Shown here: positions 1 to 10,311 of the stretch, in pieces | Layout of the letters: the number at the start of each line of letters is the position of its first letter | How positions within the stretch are numbered: position 1 is the first letter of the stretch | Assembly (NCBI GenBank): GCA_029990175.1 | Contig: JARKIP010000010.1 | Location: forward strand, 44,386,001-44,450,000 | Source of the DNA: Petunia secreta | Taxonomy: Eukaryota > Streptophyta > Magnoliopsida > Solanales > Solanaceae | Length of the DNA stretch: 64,000 nucleotides | Reading direction: 5' to 3' | Program-made: the position numbers and the translations under genes | Notes under the pieces: model-generated | Seen by the model: only the letters and a program-made list of their open reading frames with translations | Told to the model about the DNA's origin: nothing | Databases searched by the model: none

Positions 1-1
1 A

Positions 2-889
2 GCGCTGCGCTGGTACATGTGTCTACCAGCGGGGTCAATTTCCACCTTTAAGGAAATGACCAATGCCTTCGTTAAGGCCCACACCGGAGCTCAAAAAATT
101 CTCCAGAGGAAGGAGGATATATGCGAGGTCAAGCAATGGCCCGATGAGCCACTTAAGGAGTTCCTTGAGCGCTTTCATACTGAGCGCATGGAGCTACCTC
201 GCATGGATTATACTCTGGCCATCATGGCATTTGAAAAGGGTCTCAATGTTCGTAATTCTGACGCTGCTGCTGAATTGCGAAAAAAGCTTCAACAATACCA
301 AGTTTTGACATGGGAAGATCTACACAAACGAGCTTACTCCAAGATCAGGCTGGAGGAGGCTGAGTTTAAAAGCCGAGGTTATAATTACAAAAACCGAGGC
401 GAATCCTCATATCGCGCCGAGGCGTCGCGAGGAAATTCGAAGGGGAGGTACGAACCATATACCTCTACAAGGCAGCCTGTCAGCCAAAGGTTGGGAAATT
501 CCTTCGGAAACTCATTTACAAGCCCACATATAATCCAACGGCTCGGAGGAAAGGTTCACTCCAACACGAACCAAAGAAATTCCTCAGGCCCAGCTTCGGC
601 TTCAAAGAAAGAACAACCTCGGATCTCTGATTACAATTTTAATATATCGACCTCGGAGCTGGTCACCGTAGTCAAGAGGACTGCCGGGGTAAGACTACCC
701 AAAGAAATGAGAACTCCAGTGGATAAAAGAGACCAGAATTTGCACTGTGAGTTCCATGCGGATTATGGCCTTCGAACCGAGGACTGCACAGCATTGCGCC
801 TCAAGGTGGCTCATTTGTTGAAGAAAGGTGTGCTGGCCGAATTCCTTACTGACAAAGGAAAAGGACAACTACTCCAAGTACCGAGGTGA
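2..889 (+). CDS. gag: gag polyprotein fragment of Tat1 (5' partial)
   Basis: This is the structural protein that would form the virus-like particle in the cytoplasm. The frame is open at the window edge (in frame from base 2), so the ATG at 17 is internal and not the true start. The residues around it (LRWY, LPAGSI, STFKEM) match the Retrotrans_gag core, followed by a conserved FLERFHTERMEL block. The C-terminal half is basic, rich in Arg, Ser and Asn, and ends with a small segment containing FHADYGLRTEDC that resembles a degenerate Cys/His region. The reading frame is unbroken to TGA at 887-889, unlike the neighbouring pol. Gag seems to have joined pol by a frame change near 870-890. Confidence 0.8.
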   Translation, partial: ALRWYMCLPAGSISTFKEMTNAFVKAHTGAQKILQRKEDICEVKQWPDEPLKEFLERFHTERMELPRMDYTLAIMAFEKGLNVRNSDAAAELRKKLQQYQVLTWEDLHKRAYSKIRLEEAEFKSRGYNYKNRGESSYRAEASRGNSKGRYEPYTSTRQPVSQRLGNSFGNSFTSPHIIQRLGGKVHSNTNQRNSSGPASASKKEQPRISDYNFNISTSELVTVVKRTAGVRLPKEMRTPVDKRDQNLHCEFHADYGLRTEDCTALRLKVAHLLKKGVLAEFLTDKGKGQLLQVPR

Positions 890-1004
890 CGGACAGCCAC
901 CTCGGGCTCCACCCCTTGAGAGAGTTGTAAATGTTATCACCGGGGGATCAAAGGTGAACGGGGTGAATTTCGCAGCTGCAAAGGTCGCCAAACTGTGAAT
1001 CACG

Positions 1005-1542
1005 ATGGAAAAGAGAACTCAAGTGAGAGGCTCGGGTAAAGAAATTGTATTTGACGATGACGATTGTGATGGGATGATGTTCCCTCATCACGATGCCTTG
1101 GTCATCATGCTGAGAATTAATGACTCAGACATCAAACGAGTCTTGATTGACCCCGGTAGCTCGGTCAACATAATCAGCTACGGGGCCATTAAGAAGATGT
1201 GGCTCAAAGGGGAAGTCATCCCCAAGGCAACAGTGTTGACTGGCTTCAACAACTCCACGGAGAAAACTTTGGGTGAGATCACGCTCAAAACATTTGCTTA
1301 AGAAGTTAGCCCAAGAAACACTGTTTCAAGTGTTGCCCGAGGACATAGCATACAATGTGATCCTCGGCAGACCATGGATCCATTCCATGGATGTTGTTCT
1401 CTCCATGCTGCATCAAGTGATCAAATTCCCTATGCCTTGGGGGGTTCGGTCAATAAAGGGAGAGCAGCGAATAGCAAGAGAGTGCTATTCGGTCGCATTG
1501 AGAAGTGGAGTCGCCCCGACCGGGCCAAACAATAGCAACTAA
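1005..1542 (+). pseudogene. pro: retropepsin (protease) of Tat1, frameshifted
   Basis: This is the aspartic protease that would cut the Gag-Pol polyprotein. The active-site stretch LIDPGSSVNII lies at about 1143-1175, with Asp-Pro-Gly in place of the usual Asp-Thr/Ser-Gly. The C-terminal VILGRPWIHSM segment (about 1360-1392) is the typical second retropepsin motif. The two halves lie in different frames (1005-1301, then 1273-1542), so a frameshift near 1300 broke the gene. Stops at 1540 and 1555 separate it from RT. Confidence 0.75.
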
Positions 1543-1581
1543 TGCAACTGGGGTTAAGCGGGGAGGATCTCCGAGGGGAAG

Positions 1582-3130
1582 TTGAAAAGATCCCGGTTTG
1601 CATTCAAGAGCCTCGGAAACAAAAAGCCGGACTCAACTATTGAGGAGCTGGAATCTTTCACCTTATCGAAAGATTTTCCTGAAAGAAAGGTATTTGTCGG
1701 CTCGGAGTTGGACCCGGAATCGAAGAAAGCCATCATTGAAGTTTTAAAGTCCAACAATGATTGCTTCGCTTGGTCTCACTCAGGCATGATTGGTATCGAT
1801 CCGGAGATCATGACCCACAAGCTGAATGTAGACCCAAAATTCACCCCGGTGAAGCAGAAGAAAAGACCTCACGCTGGAGTTAAAAAGAAAGCGATCGAAG
1901 ATGAAACCACAAAGTTGCAAGAAAGTGGTTTCATAAGGGAGGTAAAGTATCCCGAATGGCTGGCTAATGTGGTCGTCGTACTAAAGAAAAATGGCAAGTG
2001 GAGGATGTGCGTAGATTACACTGATTTGAACAAAGCTTACCCCAAAGACTCCTACCCATTGCCACAAGTAGACAGGTTAATAGACTCCACGGCTGGACAC
2101 AAACTATTAGCCTTCTTGGACGCTTATTCGGGTTACAACCAGATCCTAATGGACCCGAAGGACGAAGAGAAAACCTCGTTCATCACTGACCGAGGTACTT
2201 TCTGTTACAAAGTGATGCCCTTGGACTTGAAAAATGCGGGGGCAACATACCTGAGACTAGTGTGTCGCATGTTCAAAGAGTATATTGGAAAATCTATGGA
2301 TGTTTACATAGATGATATGCTCATCAAATCGATCCGAATATAGGATCATCTGAATCATCTGAGGGAAGCTTTTGTTGTTCTGAGGCAATATGGCATGAAA
2401 TTAAACCCTGAGAAGTGTGCCTTCGGCGTAGGGTCGGGAAAATTCTTGGGATTCATTGTCTCTGAACGAGGAATCGAAGCCAACCCAGATAAAATCAAAT
2501 CCATCGAGGAAATCCCCGAACAGTTGACCGGGGTGAAAGAAGTTCAATGTTTAACTGGCCGAATCGCTGCCTTGAGTCGATTCATCTCAAGGTCCTCGGA
2601 GCGATGCCATAAATTCTTCTCTGTTTTGAGGAAGAACAATCACTTCGAATGGACACCGGAGTGTAAAGAAGCGCTGAAAGATTTGAAACGCTACCTGGCT
2701 AACGCGTCATTGCTCGCCAAGTCGAAGGATGGTGAAACATTGCTAGTTTACTTGGCTGTGTCCGAGGTGCCAGTCAGCACGGTGCTGGTTCGGGAATAAG
2801 ATGGAAAGCAACAGCCCATCTACTACGTGAGAAAAACACTCCTCGATGCTGAGACCAGGTACCCACACTTGAAAGAATTGGCACTTGCTTTAACTGTTAC
2901 TGCCCAGAAACTACGACCTTATTTCCAATGTCACCCAATTGCGGTAGTTTTAACTTTTCCCTTGAGAAGTATATTGCATAAACCTGAATTATCGGGGAGG
3001 TAATCAAAATGGGCGGTAGAATTAAGCGAATATGATATCACTTATCAAACCCGAACAGCCATCAAGTCCCAAGTCTTGGCTAACTTCGTAGCTGATTTAG
3101 TGTTGGGATTCTGCCCAAAGCCGAAAAGGA
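1582..3130 (+). pseudogene. pol: reverse transcriptase of Tat1, with three in-frame stops
   Basis: This is the RNA-dependent DNA polymerase of the element. The frame shows the usual gypsy RT blocks in order: GFIREVKYPEWLANVVVV, WRMCVDYTDLNKAYPKD, LLAFLDAYSGYNQI, the fingers/palm block, and the catalytic VYIDDMLIKS (Asp-Asp at 2311-2316). The connection follows (KCAFGVGSGKFLGFIVSERG). Stops interrupt the frame at 2341, 2797 and 2999; the flanking protein continues in the same frame after each, so these are single-base losses. The block usually reading MPFGLKNAGATYQRL is altered to begin MPLDLKNAGATYLRL, another sign of decay. Confidence 0.85.
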
Positions 3131-3164
3131 GAACTCAATATCGAAAGGAACAGCTTCGGGGCTG

Positions 3165-3695
3165 TGGATACTTCACACCGATAGGGCAACTAATTCCAGG
3201 GGTTCGGGATTAGGCATAGTGCTGAAAGCACCCACCGGGGAGAGAATCAGGCATTCAGTTCGGTTAAAAAAAGTGACCAACAATGAGGCCGAATACGAAG
3301 CAGCCTTGGCAGGTTTGGAGTTAGCTAAAGAAATGAGGGTGGAAAGAATTGATTTGAGATGCGACTCACAACTGGTAGTAAATCAGGTGCTCGGTGAATA
3401 CACAGCTCGAGAGCCCAGAATGCAGCTATTCTTGGACCGAGCACAGAGAATTTTGGCCTAATTCCAAGAATGGAAAATTAAACAAATGCCTCGGGAGGAA
3501 AATACCGAAGCTGATGCCCTGGAAAACTTGGGTTCGGCGGTCGATGAAGCCCACTCGGGGACTGATTCAGTAGTTCGGTTTCTATCTGCACAGATGAGGG
3601 ATATGAAATTGCAGGTCAACTCGGTGGACTACAAATGGAACCGGCGGAGTAAGTTTATCTCTTACTTCGACTCGGGGACTGTCCCCCAAGATTAA
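3165..3695 (+). pseudogene. RNase H and tether region of Tat1
   Basis: RNase H would remove the RNA template during reverse transcription. Motifs include LHTDRATNSRGSGLG (a derived form of the VDGASN start), NNEAEYEAALAGLELA, LRCDSQLVVNQ and EENTEADALENLGS, which supply the acidic residues of the fold. The domain is in a different frame from RT, so a frameshift lies between about 3130 and 3165. A stop at 3459 splits it from the continuing frame that begins FQEWKIKQMPREEN. Further stops are at 3693 and 3711. Confidence 0.8.
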
Positions 3696-3722
3696 AAAAG
3701 GGGCAAAAAGTGATGGACTCAA

Positions 3723-3857
3723 GTGGCTTCGTACCATATGATCGAGGGTAACTTGTATAAGAGGTTGTATTGCGGCCCGATGGCCAAGTGTTTGGGTCCA
3801 GATGAGGCTAGATATGTGATGGCCGAGGTGCACGAAGGCGAGTGTGGCAATCATTCA
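3723..3857 (+). pseudogene. integrase N-terminal part of Tat1, cut off in the zinc finger
   Basis: The frame continues from the RNase H tether and gives NLYKRLYCGPMAKCL, then DEARYVMAEVHEGECGNHS, the two-histidine start of the HHCC zinc finger. The expected continuation up to the two cysteines is missing: about 100 bp of integrase code is replaced by the 3858-4764 segment. The integrase resumes at about 4772. Confidence 0.8.
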
Positions 3858-3967
3858 AGGAGAAAATCAAGATCAAGGAAGCTGTTTAAGAAATGGAAGC
3901 TTTTACTTCTTAGAATTTCACTGTGTATCAAATATTTTCAGGTGGAGAAGAAGACTGTCGAATGAAG

Positions 3968-3976
3968 TATTTATAG
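3968..3976 (-). promoter_or_regulatory. duplicate antisense TATA box (CTATAAATA)
   Basis: The minus strand reads CTATAAATA here, identical to the TATA box upstream of the antisense gene at 9507-9515. In this duplicated 3' end the antisense gene itself is absent, so any transcript would run into the pol remnant in antisense. Confidence 0.45.
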
Positions 3977-4212
3977 GGTGTGTACACGTGCAAGTTGCGG
4001 AAGCAATGATGAGTGTAATGTTGGAGAAAGCAAAAAGCCGGCGCGACCGTTCGGTGGCCAGCCAACGGTCGCCACGTAATGTGGAACAGTACTCCGAAAG
4101 ACGTGGAACTTTTTGAAATTCTTGGATAGGGTTGAGCCACATTAGCTTCCCGCTTAAATTCATTTCACTCCTCGATGACTTTGGCGTTCATCCGAGGAGT
4201 TGGGGGACTATC

Positions 4213-4764
4213 TGTATTGGGCAAAAATTGACGTGCTCGGTTAGCACCTCGGCATGACAAACCGAAGAGAAAATGAGCTCGAAGGAGAATGATCGAAGCA
4301 GGCGATCAAATTACCGAAGGCAAGCTTCAATGTCACTACCGAAGGCGAGCCACGAACTGAGCTTTGGTGAAATCCTTTTCAACCGAACAACAAGGTCATG
4401 CCACCGAGGTCACACACTTGAACTTCGGTGGAACACCTCGGTTCAAGTGGCTCAGCAGCCCACTACTTCACACCACTAACTCTCCTCTTAAATGTTCAGA
4501 ACGTGGGTTGAAACATGATGAGTCATGGAGAACGTGGGCAAGGGCCCTTTAGCCTATAAAAATCACTTCATTTTACATTGTATTCATTCATAAATACATA
4601 CAGAAACTCTACCAAATTTTGTACTCACTACAATATATTGAAATCAATTTACTTTCTCGTGTTTTACGCTTATTTCTTGCATTTTCCTGACTTTGATACG
4701 AAGATTTGCTTATATTCTAACCCAAATTCGATTTGTGATCCTAAAACCGATTTAGGCCCATACA
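4213..4764 (+). repeat. LTR of Tat1 family (internal copy)
   Basis: The LTR begins TGTATTGGGC right after a GGGGGAC-type polypurine tract and ends CCCATACA. A TATA box (CCTATAAAAA) lies near 4553-4562. The partner is 9752-10311. Confidence 0.85.
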
Positions 4765-4771
4765 AATTGGC

Positions 4772-5682
4772 CCACGAATAATCCATCAGCAGGCCGAACC
4801 TCTACATTCGGTCGTGTCACCATGGCCTTTCATGAAATGAGGAATGGACATTGTTGGACCCTTACCAAAAGGAAAAGGTGGTGTTCGGTTCATCCTCGTT
4901 TTAACTAATTACTTTACTAAATGGGTGGAAGCAGGAGCTCTCACCGAAGTTAAAAAGAAACAGGTAATCGATTTCATTAGGAAGAACATCATATATAGGT
5001 TCGGTGTCCCGAGGGAAAATGCTTGCGACAATGGTAAGCAGTTCATGGGAGCAGCCATCACTGATTTCTTCAAACAATGGGGGATCAAAAGAATTGCTTC
5101 GCCCCCCTACCATCAAAGTTCCAGTGGCTAGGCGGAGTCTTCGAATAGGATTATAATTGAAAATCTCAAGAAAAGGCTCGATGAGAAGAAAGGTCCTTGG
5201 CCCGAGGAGCTGCCAGGTGTGCTGTGGGCCATGCAGACAACAGAGAAGAACAGCACCGGTGAGACTCATTTTTCACTTGCTTATGGTATGGACTCCCTTA
5301 TCCCCGTAGAGGTGGGCGAACCAAGTCTTCAGTATGCTCACACCACCGAAGATGAAAACCAACAAGCCATGCGCATATAATTGGATCTGCTCGAAGAGAA
5401 AAGAGAGTTGGCTTTGGTTCGGCTAGTTGCTCAAAAAAGCAGATCGAAGCATATCTCAATAGGAAGGCCGAACTTAGAGATTTCAAAGTTGGCGATTATG
5501 TGCTGAAGGCTACGAACCAATCAACGAAGGAAGAAAATGGGGGAAAACTTGTCGAAAATTGGGAAGGACCTTACAGAGTCAAAGCAATTGTTGGGAAAGG
5601 ATCCTATCAAATTGAAGATCTGCAAGGTGCGCCCGAACCCTTAAATTGGAGCATTTCCAATTTAAAGCGGTACTACTTCTAA
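4772..5682 (+). pseudogene. integrase catalytic core and C-terminus of Tat1
   Basis: This is the rest of the integrase interrupted at 3857. It opens with PRIIHQQAEPLHS, the usual link after the zinc finger. The core follows: MDIVGPLPKG supplies the first Asp, ENACDNGKQF the second, and AESSNRIIIENLKKR the Glu of the DDE triad. The frame has stops at 4838 (a Trp codon in relatives), 5129 and about 5378, and a frameshift near 5440. After it, KAELRDFKVGDYVLKATN and ENWEGPYRVKAIVGKGSY form the C-terminal GPY/F-type domain. Pol ends at TAA 5680-5682. Confidence 0.85.
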
Positions 5683-6428
5683 TCGAGGTAAATATTCCTT
5701 AATCTTTTTAAATTTACCTACAGCCTCGAGCCGAACAACGCTCCTAGGGCTTCGGTCGAAATGTACTAACTCACTCCTCGTTTCATTTTGCTTGACCTTT
5801 TTAGGAAGCGGATAAAATGACTTCCAGTGCTTGGATCTTTATCAAGATTCACACCCGAACAATGGGGGGAGTGAGAGGCGGTTTGTAACCGAGGTCAACA
5901 CTTAGCCTCCCAACCGAAGCCTGTCTATTCGATAACCGGGGACTGATACCCATAGAATAGCTTAGTGCATTGTAATTACTCCCGATAGTGGCATGCTGTT
6001 AATTTGTAATTACGCCCAAGGTCTACTTCGACTTGGCTTTATGTAAATAGCCGATTTTGGCTCGTTGATCTTATCAATGAAATGAATTTGATTCTATATC
6101 TCTTTGTTTCCACGATCTTTCACTTTGAAGTTGCACGTTAAATGTATCGGCTCGAGAATGAGACGTCGTTCTAAGTTCGCATCGGTTTTACTTAATTAAG
6201 CTTTGCAAGTGAAACCACTCCTAAGTGTTTAGTTCGTGCAAGAATTAACACTTAAAAGTAAAACGCAAAATCATATCATCAAAAGGCCCGAAGGCTGATT
6301 ATATTCATTGAAAGCAAATTGACCCAAAGGTCAAGATCATATATACATCCAAAAGCCCGAAGGCTTGTATCAAAAGGCACGAAGGCCTAAACAAAAAAAA
6401 AAGTATACAAAAATGAACTATTCTGTTC
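5683..6428 (+). other. 3' untranslated interval between pol and antisense gene
   Basis: About 750 bp separate the end of pol (plus strand) from the end of the antisense gene (minus strand), so the two genes converge. There is no ORF of note. It would hold the 3' end of the antisense transcript; I could not pin a poly(A) signal with confidence. Confidence 0.5.
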
Positions 6429-9377
6429 CTAAGGGTTCTCCCCTTCGGCATTATCAGTTCCCTCCTCGGCACTCTCGCCCCATTCATCTTCGGGTTCACC
6501 ATTATCCGAACCCTCGCTCGAGGGAAGATCATCCACAATCTTCTGAGCCTCGGCAGTAGCATCCCTTTCCTTAGCAATCTCCTCTTCGAGTACGATCTGC
6601 CCAGCTTGGACTTGCTCAAGCGTGCTAAGCCTAGTCTTAACGACAGCCCATGCTTCCTCAAACTTTGCCCTCGTCGCCTTAACTTCGGCCCGCTCATTGA
6701 GGTAAGTAATTTTGCCTTCAAGCTCTGAGATCTTGCCCCGAAGAGATGGAACTTAGTCTACTTGGCTTTGCAGCTCAACGAGCTTGGCGTTGTATTCACC
6801 AAGCTTACCGCGGTACTTTTCGCCTTGCTCGAGCACTTCAGATTTGGCCTTGAAAAGTTCAGCTTCAAGACGAGCATTTTCGAGGCTCAGCCTCGAACGC
6901 TCAGCGGTAAACTCATTTGTCGCAGCCTGAACCCTAGCCTCGGCAGACTCTACAACCCCACGCAGATCAGCCTCAGCTTTAGCCGAAGCCTCATTGGCAC
7001 GCACCAGATCCTCATTCAAAATTGCAAACTGTGCTTCCAATTCAGCAATCCTTCCTCTAAGTCCTCTATTTTGTTCGCCCCAAGTGGCGGTGGCGGCCTG
7101 AATTCGCTCCGCTCGCTTGCTCGCGCTCAAGGTGAACGGCTTGCAACGCGAGGACCAAGCTCTGCGCAAAGCCAAAACGTTAGCATCAGAAGAAAGAAAG
7201 GGCAAATTATGCGAACGAAGTGCACGAAAGCTTACCCGAAGGGCAGAAGCAGCTGAAACGCCGATCAAACTCATAGGGCTGAGATTCCGAAGAGCATGAG
7301 CCTCAGTAGGTCCTAGCATAGCATCAAGGGCAGCGACGTCCTCCTTGATGGGATCCAGCAAGTTGACCTCAGGAACAATTTCAAATGCCCGAGGTACGGA
7401 GCTGGATGACTTAGCTGAGGCTCGGGAAGCTTTGACTGTGCTCTTGATCAAGCCTTCGCTTACCTTAGCCTTGCCTTTTTGCTTTTCAGCCTCTTGATCA
7501 TATTCCTCTACGTTTATCACTTCGGTCGTTTTAGTGACCTCGGTGCCTGGCTCTGGAGCCATCTCAGAGGTTGGCTCTGGCACTGCTTCGGGAGCCATAG
7601 GATGAATCTCCTCGTCGCTGGGCTCATCGACAAGACCTCGGCGCTTTGTGCTTATCACCTCGGCAGCGGGGGCGACAATTTCCTCGACCCGAGGTCCTTT
7701 TGCCTTCGTGGCATGCTTTGATTCAGCTCTCTTCCTTTTGGATCCTGGAGAAGGAGAGTGGCAATTTTGTATGTGTGAGATGAATTAGGAGTAGGAACGC
7801 ACAAAAACCGACCTAAAATAATTTCATCACCTTGCGATGTCCCTTGGCCCAATGAGCTTTTAGCTTTCTTGTCTTCGGCGAGCTGCTTCGCCAAACTCGC
7901 CATCTTAGCGACACCCTCGGTAATGTCGATTACTTTCTTCTCTTTCTTTTTACTCTCTTTCTTGTCCTTCTTCTCCCCTCTTTCCCCATCTCCCGTCACT
8001 TCGGTTTCTTCCCCCTTGTCCTCTTCGGCATCCTTCACAACCCTGTTAGAGAAACCTAAATGAGAGGGGAGAGAGCATCAGGGTATAGTAAGTCAAAGCA
8101 AGTTTAAGGAATTACAAGTGTAGAGGTACAACTTACCATGTCTCTTGCATATCCATCGGTTCCCCTCCAGGGCAGCTAAAATCATCCATTGCCGACGCGG
8201 GCGCATCTCCGGCTTCATGACCTCAGTAACCCACTCAAGCAAATTCCTCGGTGGGTTAACTGGAACTTTTTCAACTACAAATCATAAATAAGGAAATAAG
8301 CACCAACTTTGGTGGTTGAGAGACGAAGAGGAAAAAAAAACACTTACACTGAGCATTCCACACTTCGGGAAAGCCAGGTTCCGTTGACAGCAGCCTTGTA
8401 GAGATGAGCACATACCGGTCGTTCCAACCTCGGTCTCCATGGTCTTCGCTTTTACTCAAGATAGCGTAAGACCCCCGAGGTAAGAGAGCTACCACCCCGG
8501 CTTTATGAAAATCGGGGTAGTAGAGAGAGATCAAGTGTTGGAAGGTGAAGGGCGATCCAGCTATGTCGCTTAAATATTCAAGGGCTTGAACAAGTCCCCA
8601 AACTTCAGGCCCTAATTGAGCCAAACACTGATTGTACGACCTACAGAATGTGTCAATTATGGGGTGAACTGGCAGGTTGAACCCTATGGTGAATGGGTAT
8701 GTGAAGACCACAGAATACCCCTCAACGTGAGTAGAAACAGCCGTGTCTGGGGCTGGGACTCCAATCTCTACTTCGGGCCCCCAACGGCAGTCAACCCGAA
8801 CCACCTCAATCTTGTCTTCGATTATAATACTTGGGGTAATATGAATCGGTATGTTTCTCTTCTTTCCCTTCTGAGCATCGGATTGAGCATGAACCTTCAA
8901 GTCCTTATCGTTATTGAAATTCGAACGGATGACCAACTGAGGGTCAATCTCCACTTCGAGAGGAATCTTTCTCCTCGACTTCTTTGAAGTACCAGCTTCG
9001 GTTTGAGGCCCCCCCTTGCTGGCTTCGGTTTTGCCTCTTTGGCCACTGGCCTCTCTACTCACCTCCGTTCGGCCCGTTGGGCCACCAACCTCCTTGACGC
9101 TGGTGATGTCATCCCCCTCGACGTCATCCCTGTCGTCATCGTGGTCGTCACCACCACCCTCAACGTCGACGCCATAACTGGCTTCCGCCCTGTCGCGGCC
9201 AACTCTCTCCTTGCACCGCCTAGGACCAGTAGCCATCGACTTGGCTTCTTCACCACCTTCTGCTTCAATCATCTGCAGCGGTGTCACAGTGGGAAAAACA
9301 TCTCCGCTCATTACCGCGGAAGCGAAACGGTCGGCCCTCTCGCCGGAATCGCTAGACCCTTGTCCAGATGTCGCCAT
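6429..9377 (-). CDS. spliced antisense gene of Tat1 (putative-gypsy-type protein plus coiled coil)
   Basis: I read four exons on the minus strand: 9377-8348, 8274-8137, 8055-7813 and 7744-6429. They join in one frame across GT-AG introns of 73, 81 and 68 bp; two donors are GTAAGT and one acceptor has a strong pyrimidine tract. The ATG at 9377 (MATSGQGSSDSG) is the first after a TATA box 130 bp upstream. The total is 909 codons with a single internal TAA at codon 801 (6753-6755); the frame stays open for 107 acidic codons beyond. Residues 1-150 are low-complexity and acidic. About 200-345 include YPFTIGFNLPVHPIIDTF, resembling the plant 'putative gypsy type transposon' family (PF04195), by memory. 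Exon 3 is Lys/Glu-rich, and exon 4 has a long coiled coil. Function unknown. Confidence 0.7.
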
Positions 9378-9506
9378 TGATGTAAATGCTAGGCTGAGGA
9401 GAAAATCAAGATCAAGGAAGCTGTTTAAGAAATGGAAGCTTTTACTTCTTAGAATTTCACTGTGTATCAAATATTTTCAGGTGGAGAAGGAGAGTGTCGA
9501 ATGAAG

Positions 9507-9515
9507 TATTTATAG
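9507..9515 (-). promoter_or_regulatory. TATA box of the antisense gene
   Basis: CTATAAATA on the minus strand lies 130 bp upstream of the antisense ATG at 9377 and about 240 bp inside the 3' LTR boundary. The same nine bases occur at 3968-3976 and, in the separate Tat2 element, at 61606-61614 at the same relative place. Confidence 0.6.
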
Positions 9516-9732
9516 GGTGTGTACACGTGCAAGTTGCAGAAGCAATGATGCCTGTAACGTTGGAGAAAGCGAAAAGCCGGTGCGACCGTTCGGTGGCTAA
9601 CCAACAGTCACCACGTAATGTGGAACAGTAATCCGAAAGACGTGCAACTTTTTAAAATTCATGGATAGGGTTGAGCCACGTCGGCCTCCTCTTTAAATTC
9701 ATTCCACTCCTCGATGACTTCGGCGTTCATCC

Positions 9733-9746
9733 GAGGAGTGGGGGGA
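9733..9746 (+). other. polypurine tract of Tat1
   Basis: GAGGAGTGGGGGGA lies five bases before the LTR start, the expected place for the plus-strand primer. Confidence 0.75.
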
Positions 9747-9751
9747 CTATC

Positions 9752-10311
9752 TGTATTGGGCAAAATTGACGTGCTCGGTTACCACCTCGGCATGACAAAT
9801 CGAAGAGAAAACGAGCTGATGCTCCGAAGGAGAATGATCGAAGCAGGCGATCAAATTACCCGAAGGCGAGCTTCAATATCACTACCGAAGGCGAGCCGCG
9901 AACTGAGCTTTGGTGACATCCTTTTCAACCGAACAGCAAGGTCATGCCACCGAGGTCACACACTTGAACTTCGGTGGAACACCTCGGTTCAAGCGGCTCA
10001 ACAGCCCACTACTTCAGCTCCACTAACTCTCCTCTTAAATGTTCAGAACGTGGGTTGAAATATGATGAGTCATGGAGAACATGGGCAAGGACCCTTTAGC
10101 CTATAAAAAGCACTTCATTGTACATTGTATTCATTCAGAAATACATACAGAAACTCTGCCAAATTTTATACTCACTACGATATATTGAAATCAATTTACT
10201 TTCTCGTGTTTTACGCTTATTTCTTGCATTTTCTTGACTTTGATAGGAAGATTTGCTTATATTCTAACCCAAATTCGATTTATGATCCTAAAACCGATTT
10301 AGGTCCATACA
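9752..10311 (+). repeat. 3' LTR of Tat1
   Basis: It runs from TGTATTGGGC to CCATACA, about 560 bp, with a TATA box at 10102-10109. It is the partner of 4213-4764. The right flank (AAGAT...) is unrelated AT-rich DNA, so this is the true right end of the element. Confidence 0.85.

Larger units (their letters stand above)
3858..4764 (+). mobile_element. extra copy of Tat1 3' end (3' UTR, PPT, LTR) inside integrase
   Basis: This segment aligns along its whole length with 9395-10311, at roughly 6-7% divergence by eye. It begins inside the 3' untranslated region and includes a copy of the antisense TATA box (3968-3976, minus strand), a PPT (about 4195-4208) and a full LTR. It ends at the LTR's terminal CA. 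On both sides the host sequence is integrase. No target-site duplication is evident and about 100 bp of integrase is missing. It could be an autointegration product, a truncated cDNA insertion or a recombination scar. Confidence 0.8.
1..10311 (+). mobile_element. Tat-lineage Ty3/gypsy retrotransposon (Tat1), 5' end outside window
   Basis: The order on the plus strand is gag, protease, RT, RNase H, integrase, a long 3' region carrying an antisense gene, a purine-rich tract (9733-9746) and a 3' LTR ending TACA at 10311. An extra antisense gene between integrase and the 3' LTR is a known trait of several plant Tat elements. The 5' LTR and primer-binding site lie left of the window. Pol carries at least ten stops and three frameshifts, so the copy is dead as an autonomous element. 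Its integrase is further interrupted by a duplicate of its own 3' end at 3858-4764. Lineage is assigned from motif order and protein style, not from a tree. Confidence 0.85.

Noticed and set aside
4901..5269. 122-codon minus-strand frame over Tat1 integrase
   Set aside because: Shadow of the integrase coding strand; no motif.
9378..9470. Longer start for the antisense protein (frame open to 9470)
   Set aside because: The upstream codons have no ATG in frame and lie over a pyrimidine-rich, acceptor-like stretch; ATG 9377 is preferred.
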